Positions 1 through 4,471 of a stretch of DNA of 5,210 nt are shown here, in pieces. Below the pieces are notes generated by a model. That model was given only the letters and a program-made list of their open reading frames with translations. It was not told the DNA's origin and did not search any database. The DNA is from Acidobacteriota bacterium (GTDB lineage: Bacteria; Acidobacteriota; Polarisedimenticolia; Gp22-AA2), in the NCBI GenBank assembly GCA_016177515.1, contig JACOUZ010000018.1, forward strand, positions 1 through 5,210. The letters are read 5' to 3'. How positions within the stretch are numbered: the first letter of the stretch is position 1; every line of letters starts with the position of its first letter. The translations under genes were made by a program, and so were the position numbers.

Positions 1-1
1 G

Positions 2-367
2 AAGGTGCGGCTGTTCGACATCTGGGCGTCGTGGTGCGGCCCGTGCCGCATGGGGATCCCGCACCTGAACCGCCTCTACGATCGCTACCGGGACCGCGGG
101 CTGGTCGTGATCGGCGTCTCCGTCGACGATCGGCCGGCCGACGTGGAGGCCTTCATCCGCGTCACGCCGATCAAGTACCCTGCCGGGATGATGAACCCCC
201 AGGTGGGGAGGGTCCTGGGGAGCCCGGAGGCGGTGCCGACGAGCCTCCTGGTCGACCGCACCGGCCGCCTGAGGAGGAAGTTCCTTGGGTACGTCGAGCC
301 CGAGCTCATGGAACGCGAGATCCGGAAGTTTCTCGGGGACGCCCCCGGGACCCGCGGCGCCCCTTGA
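2..367 (+). CDS. TlpA/ResA-like thioredoxin-fold protein, C-terminal part (5' truncated)
   Basis: This is the C-terminal 121 residues of a thiol-disulfide oxidoreductase-type protein; the reading frame is open to the left edge, so the true start and any signal peptide or lipobox lie outside. The GTG at position 5 falls inside the first beta-strand (KVRLFDIWAS) and is not a credible start. The active site WCGPC is visible (Cys codons at 35-37 and 44-46), followed by the usual helix and the strand 'GLVVIGVSVDD'. The cis-proline loop reads EAVPTSLLVD, followed by 'RTGRLRRKFLGY' and a C-terminal helix. This is the AhpC/TSA-Redoxin type of thioredoxin fold found in TlpA, ResA and CcmG. Such proteins usually act outside the cytoplasmic membrane as reductants of apocytochrome c or other thiols. 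Family assignment is firm; the specific role cannot be read from this fragment. Confidence 0.9.
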   Translation, partial: KVRLFDIWASWCGPCRMGIPHLNRLYDRYRDRGLVVIGVSVDDRPADVEAFIRVTPIKYPAGMMNPQVGRVLGSPEAVPTSLLVDRTGRLRRKFLGYVEPELMEREIRKFLGDAPGTRGAP

Positions 368-381
368 GCCGGAAGGGACTG

Positions 382-405
382 CGGCCGGCCCCCGGACGCC
401 GGTCG
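382..405. terminator. possible hairpin between convergent genes
   Basis: An 8-bp stem (382-389 CGGCCGGC with 398-405 GCCGGTCG, one G-T wobble) encloses an 8-base loop. It lies in the 55-base gap between the stop of the thioredoxin-like gene (367) and the stop of the convergent membrane-protein gene (423). The position suits a bidirectional terminator, but no T-run follows on either strand and hairpins arise easily in such GC-rich sequence, so this is tentative. Confidence 0.25.
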
Positions 406-422
406 AGTGCCCGGACGGGATC

Positions 423-767
423 CTACTGCTCCAGGAAGCGCCGCACCGCGGAGAGATACCGCGCCGCGAAGTAGAGGAAGGAAGCCATCGGCAGGGCGAG
501 GGCCGCGATGACGCTCGCCAGGCCGCGCACCGGGCGGCCGGCGTGCACCTCGATGATCACGACGAACAGCGCGATGATTCCGGTGCTGATCAGGACGAAG
601 TGGATCAGGAACAGCCCGGCCGAGAGGATGCCATACGCCGGGCCGCTTCTTTCGGTGCCGAGCAGGCCCGTGGCATCGGGGCCCAGGAGATACAGCGCCC
701 AGAAGGCGAGGAAGATCCAGTTCAGGTGGAAACAGGCCCGGGCGATGCCCGGATGCCGCTCGTCCAT
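423..767 (-). CDS. small integral membrane protein of unknown function (three predicted TM segments)
   Basis: This 114-aa protein is not one I recognise. Hydrophobic segments lie at about residues 12-29 (ACFHLNWIFLAFWALYLL), 44-73 (a long stretch ending FVVIIEV) and 80-105, so about three membrane helices are likely. The C-terminus is short and basic (SAVRRFLEQ). The start was chosen at the ATG at 767 because AGGG lies 6 bases upstream and the hydrophobic protein body begins just after. An alternative ATG at 851 would add 28 residues (142 aa) but has no visible ribosome binding site and would use up most of the divergent spacer. The gene is convergent with the thioredoxin-like gene and divergent from the zinc-ribbon gene, so it is probably its own transcription unit. 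The coding call is good because of the membrane-protein pattern; no function can be assigned. Confidence 0.72.
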   Translation of the reverse strand: MDERHPGIARACFHLNWIFLAFWALYLLGPDATGLLGTERSGPAYGILSAGLFLIHFVLISTGIIALFVVIIEVHAGRPVRGLASVIAALALPMASFLYFAARYLSAVRRFLEQ

Positions 768-878
768 GGAGAGCCCTATGTGCCACACGATCCCCGCAAA
801 GTCAATCGCGGCGCGCCCTGCCGTGCCGTGTAGTATGATGTGCGCCTTCATGCGCCGCCGGCCCGGGAGTGCCGCCTG
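768..878. promoter_or_regulatory. divergent intergenic region with weak promoter-like boxes
   Basis: This spacer must carry the promoters of the membrane-protein gene (-) and the zinc-ribbon/sigma-fusion unit (+). On the plus strand TATGAT (834-839) is a good -10 match, 39 bases before the ATG at 879, but there is no recognisable -35 box at 16-18 bases. On the minus strand TTGACT (805-800) is a good -35 match, but the hexamer 17 bases downstream (CACATA, 782-777) is a poor -10 and lies very close to the start at 767. GGGAG (865-869) is the likely ribosome binding site of the zinc-ribbon gene, 9 bases before its ATG. I saw no clear ECF-type autoregulatory promoter here. Confidence 0.3.
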
Positions 879-1232
879 ATGGAGCCTCGTCGCATCCGGC
901 TGGGGGATGTGATCGACGACTACTGCCCCCGCTGCCGCCTCATCATGAACCACGGCGTCGTCAGCCTGGTCGGGGACGAGGTCAAGAAGGTCCGCTGCAA
1001 CACGTGCCTGTCGGAGCACCAGTTCCGTCACGGGCAGCTGCCCGCCAGCCGGAAGAAAGCCGCCGCGAAGCTGTTCGAGGAAGTCCTGAAGGGAATCTCC
1101 CGGCCCAAGGAGCTCCCGGCGCTCGAGCCGAAGCCGCCGGAGCCTCCGCCGCAATCGGCGCACCGCAGGCTCTACACCATCCATCGCGCCATCGGCGGCA
1201 AAGCGTCCGGGAAGGGCCCCAAGAAGTCCTGA
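879..1232 (+). CDS. zinc-ribbon protein of unknown function, coupled to the sigma fusion gene
   Basis: This is a 117-aa protein with one four-cysteine zinc ribbon: CPRC at residues 16-19 and CNTC at 40-43, separated by a beta-rich stretch (NHGVVSLVGDEVKKVR). The paired CxxC knuckles predict binding of one zinc ion. The ribbon is followed by 'SEHQFRHGQ', a basic/helical segment (about 53-70), a proline-rich stretch (about 80-90, PKPPEPPPQ) and a basic tail rich in Gly and Lys. There is no signal peptide or membrane segment, so it should be cytoplasmic. The ATG at 879 is preceded by GGGAG at a 9-base spacing. Its stop overlaps the start of the next gene by one base (TGATG), which indicates translational coupling. 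I recall similar short zinc-ribbon proteins as uncharacterised in several high-GC phyla. Nucleic-acid or RNA-polymerase contact is plausible from the fold but not shown. Confidence 0.85.
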   Translation: MEPRRIRLGDVIDDYCPRCRLIMNHGVVSLVGDEVKKVRCNTCLSEHQFRHGQLPASRKKAAAKLFEEVLKGISRPKELPALEPKPPEPPPQSAHRRLYTIHRAIGGKASGKGPKKS

Positions 1233-2707
1233 TGGACCCGGGGACCGATCCCGCCGACGCGGACGACATCCTCCAGCGCTATGGCCGGCGCCTGTTCGTC
1301 CTGGCGTACAACCTGACCGGTGACGGCGGCCAGGCGGACGACCTGACGCAGGAATGCCTGGTCCGCAGCTTCCTGGCGCCCGATCTCCCGCCGGGCGACC
1401 GCGAAGCGGCCGTGTTCCTGATCCGGGGACTCATCTCGCTCTGGAGGGAAAGGCTCGATCTGGCCGCCCGTCCCCGAGCGCCCCGGCCGGCCGGTGCGGT
1501 TTCCGCGGCGCCCGCCCGCCCGGCCGGCGGGCACGCCGGTCTGTGGCGGGCCCTGTCCCGGCTCGATCCCACGTCCCGCGCCGTCCTGGTGCTGCGCGTC
1601 GCCGGTGATCTGGAGTACGAGACCATCGGCAGGATCCTCGACATGGCGGCCGACGTCGTGTACGCGCGCCTGCTCCAGGCCCGCGCGCGGCTCCGGGCAG
1701 GGGAGACGACGATCGACCAGGCCCTGTTCGAGACCATGAACCTGTACCTCGACGGCCGCCTGCCCGGCGACCAGCGCGGCGATTTCGAGCGCCGGCTGCA
1801 GTCGGACGTCTCACTCCGCGAGCGGGTGGAGTTCCACCGCGGGTTGACCCTCGAGCTGCACGAGGAGGCGCCGCCGCTCCCCCGCGACTTCGGCCGGCGG
1901 ATCCGCGACCGCCTGGATCGGACGCGCGAGACGCTCGCCCTGGTGGATCAGGCCGTGCAGTCAGCGGGCTGGGAGCCGGCCGCTGCGCCGCCTCCGCCGG
2001 CGGCCGCCTCCCGCCTTCCGACGTGGCGGCCGGTCGCGGCGGTCGCGGCGCTGGTGGTCGTGGTCGCCGCCACCACCTACTGGATCGCGCGGCGCGTCCC
2101 GGCCGCCGCTCCGGAGCCTCCTGCTTCCGGATCTCCGGGACCCGGCCCATCCGCGAGCCCCCAGGCCACTCCCGACGAGGCGACGATCGAGGCGCTGCGC
2201 TCGCTCGGATACCTCGCTCCCGCCCGCAAGCGCGCGGCACCTGGACCGGCCGTTGCGCCCCCCGGGAAGGAGGCCAGGCCCCGCAAGACGCCGGCGGTCC
2301 CCGCCGCCTCGCCCGTTCCAGCGAAGGACGCCGCGGCGGTCCGGCCCTCGCCGACGCCGCCGGCGGTCCTTTCCTGGCGCGTCGTCCCGCTTGGAAGAGC
2401 CCCCGAGCTGGGGCGCGACCATCAAGTGATCCGCACCCACCCCGAGTGGGCGGCGCTGTTCGAGGGCTCCGGGGCGCCCGAGGTGGGATTCGACCGCGAC
2501 ATGGTCGTCCTGCTGCGCCATGATCTGCAAAGCGATCCTCCGTCGATCCTCGACATCGCTTCGGTGGCGCAGACGGCCGAGGCGCTGGTGATCGAATGCC
2601 GCAGGGAGCCGCCTCCCGCCGGCGCGGAGGGGACCGGATCGCCCGCCGCCGGGCAGGCGATCATCCTGCCGATCTCCGACCTGCCGATCAGAGTCGTCAT
2701 CAGGTAG
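1232..2707 (+). CDS. ECF-sigma-like / anti-sigma-like membrane fusion protein with PrcB-like C-terminal domain
   Basis: One uninterrupted 491-aa frame. Residues about 12-80 resemble sigma region 2: 'QADDLTQECLVRSF' (34-47) matches the ECF region 2.2 consensus, though regions 2.3-2.4 are weak. Residues about 103-158 resemble sigma region 4: 'LWRALSRLDPTSRAVLVLR' then 'YETIGRILDMAADVVYARL' and a basic RARARLR end. Residues 169-212 (MNLYLDGRLPGD..., DFERRLQSDVSLRERVEF) look like the N-terminal helices of an anti-sigma factor but lack the HxxxCxxC zinc motif; the only cysteines in the protein are C42 and C456. A charged helix (217-245) leads to a transmembrane segment at about 267-286. A Pro/Ala-rich linker follows (287-380), with 'EALRSLGYL' at 320-328. 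Residues about 381-491 resemble the PrcB C-terminal domain (EWAALF, FDRDMVVLL, AIILPISDLPIR). The expected topology is sigma part inside, C-terminal domain outside. The ATG overlaps the zinc-ribbon stop; no strong Shine-Dalgarno is seen, consistent with coupling. Domain calls are by eye. Confidence 0.85.
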   Translation: MDPGTDPADADDILQRYGRRLFVLAYNLTGDGGQADDLTQECLVRSFLAPDLPPGDREAAVFLIRGLISLWRERLDLAARPRAPRPAGAVSAAPARPAGGHAGLWRALSRLDPTSRAVLVLRVAGDLEYETIGRILDMAADVVYARLLQARARLRAGETTIDQALFETMNLYLDGRLPGDQRGDFERRLQSDVSLRERVEFHRGLTLELHEEAPPLPRDFGRRIRDRLDRTRETLALVDQAVQSAGWEPAAAPPPPAAASRLPTWRPVAAVAALVVVVAATTYWIARRVPAAAPEPPASGSPGPGPSASPQATPDEATIEALRSLGYLAPARKRAAPGPAVAPPGKEARPRKTPAVPAASPVPAKDAAAVRPSPTPPAVLSWRVVPLGRAPELGRDHQVIRTHPEWAALFEGSGAPEVGFDRDMVVLLRHDLQSDPPSILDIASVAQTAEALVIECRREPPPAGAEGTGSPAAGQAIILPISDLPIRVVIR

Positions 2708-2710
2708 CGG

Positions 2711-2752
2711 CCACGAGGTGGCGGCCACGCGGTAAGACGCTCCGCCACGCGG
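2711..2752. repeat. three short direct repeats CCACG(A/C)GG upstream of the symporter gene
   Basis: CCACGAGG at 2711-2718, CCACGCGG at 2725-2732 and CCACGCGG at 2745-2752 lie in the spacer after the sigma-fusion gene; the first two sit within a longer repeat GCGGCCACG (2707-2715 and 2721-2729) at a 14-base step. The third copy ends directly before a TTGAC box. GTGGCGG (2718-2724) and CCGCCAC (2742-2748) also form a 7-bp inverted repeat with a 17-base loop, which could be a weak hairpin, but there is no T-run for a standard terminator. An operator for the symporter unit or a chance GC-rich pattern are both possible. Confidence 0.4.
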
Positions 2753-2753
2753 G

Positions 2754-2781
2754 TTGACGCCTCGCGCAAGGCTGTGATACC
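2754..2781 (+). promoter_or_regulatory. candidate promoter of the symporter unit
   Basis: TTGACG (2754-2759) is a 5/6 match to the -35 consensus. At a 16-base spacing follows GATACC (2776-2781), a weak -10 hexamer preceded by TGT as in an extended -10 element. Transcription from here would start near 2788, about 40 bases ahead of the GTG chosen as symporter start. This argues against the earlier in-frame GTG at 2774, which falls on the -10 box. The call rests on sequence only. Confidence 0.35.
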
Positions 2782-2827
2782 AAACGCCGTTCGCCGCGCC
2801 GATCTCGGCCGCGCAATCGGGAGCCCC

Positions 2828-4339
2828 GTGGATTTCGTGGTCAACGCCCACATGTCGTGGATCGACTTCGTCGTCATCGTGGCGTACCTCCTCTTCATGC
2901 TGTTCATCGGCTGGTACGTTTCGAAGAGGACGACGAGCTTCGAGGAGTTTTTCATCGCCGGTCGCACCATGACGACGCCGGTCCTCATCTGCACGCTGGT
3001 GTCGACCTATTACGGCATCGACGTCCTGTTCGGGACCTCGGAGCTCGCCTACAACGAGGGGATCGTCGCCTGGTTCGGCTACTCGCGGCCGACCTACCTC
3101 TTCTTCATCATCGCGGCATTCGGCCTCGCCGGCCGCCTGCGGAAGCACAATTACCGCTCGATGCCGGACGTGTTGGAGCACTTCTACGGCAAACCGGCCG
3201 GTGTGACGGCCGCCCTCGCCTCGTTCGTCTACTCGCTGCCTTCTCTCGGCCTGTTCGGGATGGGCAAAGTCGCCCAGGTGATCCTCGGCATCGACCCGTG
3301 GATCGGAGGGGCGATCTTCGGCGGGGTCGTGCTCGTCTACACCCTCTGGGGGGGACTCTGGGCGGTGGCCCTGACCGATACGGTCCAGTTCGTCCTGATG
3401 TGCGTCACTTTGGCCATCGCCATGCCGATGATCATGTCGCACGTCGGCGGATTCGACTTCGTGGCCGAGAAGCTCCCGGCGAGCTATTTCCAGCCTATGG
3501 GCGGCGTGCCTGTCTGGCTGGTGGTCGTGTATGCCATGACCGGACTGAGCATCCTGGTCGAGCCGGCGTTCTACCAGCGCATCTTCGCGGCACGCTCGTT
3601 CAAGGAAGTGCGCAACGCCCTGCTCATCGGCATCCTGATCTGGAGCGCCTACGACTGGTGCGTGACCGCCGGCGGGATGCTCGCCCGCGCGTCGGTGGAC
3701 GCCGGCATTCTGGCCGCCGGCACGCATCCGAACGAGGCCCTGCTGCGGATCGTCATCTACGCCCTGCCGGCGGGCCTGACCGGCATCTTCCTGGCGGGGG
3801 TCCTGGCGGCGGAGATGTCCACCATCGATTCGTATTGCCTGGTCGCGGGCGGCAACATCGTGTACGACATCTACCGCCCGGTGTTCAAGCCGGACGCCAG
3901 CGACGCGACCCTGAGCCGGCTGACCAAGTGGGGCATCCTGCTGTCGTGGGCCCTGGGATTCGTGCTGGCGTTCTATTTCGAGCGCCTGCTGGCGCTGTGG
4001 GTCTTCATGTCCACGATCCTGACTTCGACCGTGTTCGTGCCGATCATGGCCGGGCTGTTCTGGAAGGGACGGAAGACGAAGCTCGCAGGGTTTCTGTCGT
4101 GCGCCACGGGCCTGGCAAGCGCCGTCGCCTACTACATCCTGGTGCACCAGCTGGGGATCCGGAACGAGGAGTACGCCACGTTCATCCTGAATCTCACCCT
4201 CGGCGGCCGGACGATCGAGCTGTGGCAGGAGTACGCCATCTTCTTCAGCCTGCCGCTCTCCCTGGCGGGTTTCCTCGCCGGCAATCTCCTCGGTCGCGAG
4301 GTCCAGCCGCCGCCGGCAGGGAGCGGAGCGGCCCCATGA
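2828..4339 (+). CDS. sodium:solute symporter family (SSS) transporter, substrate unknown
   Basis: This is a 503-aa integral membrane protein of the SSS family (TC 2.A.21, which includes PutP, PanF and SGLT), which uses the sodium gradient to import a solute. About 13 hydrophobic segments run from residue 13 to 489. Family hallmarks include 'SFEEFFIAGRTM' (37-48) after TM1, a Gly/Ser-rich second segment (STYYGIDVLFGTSE), 'YRSMPDVLEHFYG' (109-121), 'LVYTLWGGLWAVALTDTVQ' (169-187) matching the family signature, and 'LAAEMSTIDSYCLVAGGNI' (326-344), whose Ser/Thr residues correspond to the known sodium (Na2) site. Length is typical. Start: GTG at 2828 has GGGAG four bases upstream; ATG at 2852 (residue 9 here, MSWIDFVV) is the main alternative and also gives a normal SSS N-terminus; GTG at 2774 is less likely. 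The stop overlaps the next start (ATGA). Substrate cannot be inferred; family call is firm. Confidence 0.93.
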   Translation: MDFVVNAHMSWIDFVVIVAYLLFMLFIGWYVSKRTTSFEEFFIAGRTMTTPVLICTLVSTYYGIDVLFGTSELAYNEGIVAWFGYSRPTYLFFIIAAFGLAGRLRKHNYRSMPDVLEHFYGKPAGVTAALASFVYSLPSLGLFGMGKVAQVILGIDPWIGGAIFGGVVLVYTLWGGLWAVALTDTVQFVLMCVTLAIAMPMIMSHVGGFDFVAEKLPASYFQPMGGVPVWLVVVYAMTGLSILVEPAFYQRIFAARSFKEVRNALLIGILIWSAYDWCVTAGGMLARASVDAGILAAGTHPNEALLRIVIYALPAGLTGIFLAGVLAAEMSTIDSYCLVAGGNIVYDIYRPVFKPDASDATLSRLTKWGILLSWALGFVLAFYFERLLALWVFMSTILTSTVFVPIMAGLFWKGRKTKLAGFLSCATGLASAVAYYILVHQLGIRNEEYATFILNLTLGGRTIELWQEYAIFFSLPLSLAGFLAGNLLGREVQPPPAGSGAAP

Positions 4340-4464
4340 ACCGCTGGGACCTGCTCACCTGGATCAGCATCGTCGTCCTCGGCGTCGGCTCGGTGGCGAT
4401 CTTCGCCTTCTTCCTGCGCGACGTGGGGGGGATCCTGAAGGGGGGCGGCGGCAAGAAGGACTAG
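4336..4464 (+). CDS. 42-aa single-span membrane protein, likely small subunit of the symporter
   Basis: The ATG overlaps the symporter stop by four bases (ATGA), the classic arrangement for translational coupling. The product has a short N-terminus (MNRWDLL), one membrane helix at about residues 8-27 (TWISIVVLGVGSVAIFAFF), and a Gly/Lys-rich tail (LRDVGGILKGGGGKKD); charge distribution does not settle orientation clearly. Small membrane partners encoded next to symporter genes are established for other families and subfamilies (YhdT with PanF, YjcH with ActP, and small subunits of NSS transporters), so a role in stability or activity of the symporter is a reasonable inference. No ribosome binding site stronger than GGGAG at 4319-4323 (12 bases upstream) is seen. 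The tail is encoded by two long G-runs (4425-4431 and 4440-4445), so the exact C-terminus is sensitive to sequencing errors. Confidence 0.78.
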   Translation: MNRWDLLTWISIVVLGVGSVAIFAFFLRDVGGILKGGGGKKD

Positions 4465-4471
4465 CAGGTTC

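Noticed and set aside
768..1184. Longer versions of the minus-strand membrane protein starting at 1184 or 851
   Set aside because: The part beyond 851 is antisense to the zinc-ribbon gene and has no membrane-protein character. The ATG at 851 is possible but lacks a ribosome binding site and would consume the divergent promoter region.
869..1231. An N-terminal extension of the sigma fusion by 121 codons
   Set aside because: It overlaps the zinc-ribbon gene in another phase and reads as Pro/Arg/Gly-rich nonsense; the coupled ATG at 1232 begins the sigma-like helix.
2035..2060. Tandem-looking GCGGTCGCG units in the sigma fusion gene
   Set aside because: They encode the Ala/Val-rich transmembrane helix, so codon bias in a low-complexity helix explains the repetition.
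2718..2748. A rho-independent terminator after the sigma fusion gene
   Set aside because: The 7-bp inverted repeat has a long loop and no following T-run, so it does not meet the usual pattern.
2774..2827. An upstream GTG start for the symporter
   Set aside because: The extra 18 residues are not typical of the family, and the GTG coincides with a candidate -10 element; GTG 2828 with GGGAG, or ATG 2852, fits better.
3348..3354. A G7 run inside the symporter gene as a possible phase-variation tract
   Set aside because: It encodes the conserved WGGLW part of the family signature and the frame is intact; seven Gs in GC-rich DNA is weak evidence for slippage control.
1961..4147. A 728-codon open frame on the minus strand, antisense to the sigma fusion and the symporter
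   Set aside because: It is a shadow frame: the product is dominated by His, Asp, Arg, Gln and Glu with no domain pattern, and it lies opposite a clear membrane transporter. Long antisense frames are common in such GC-rich DNA.
2857..4335. A long plus-strand frame running through the symporter gene in another phase
   Set aside because: The product is Arg/Pro/His-rich with no recognisable domain. Only its last 42 codons (4336-4464), after the symporter stop, are a credible gene.
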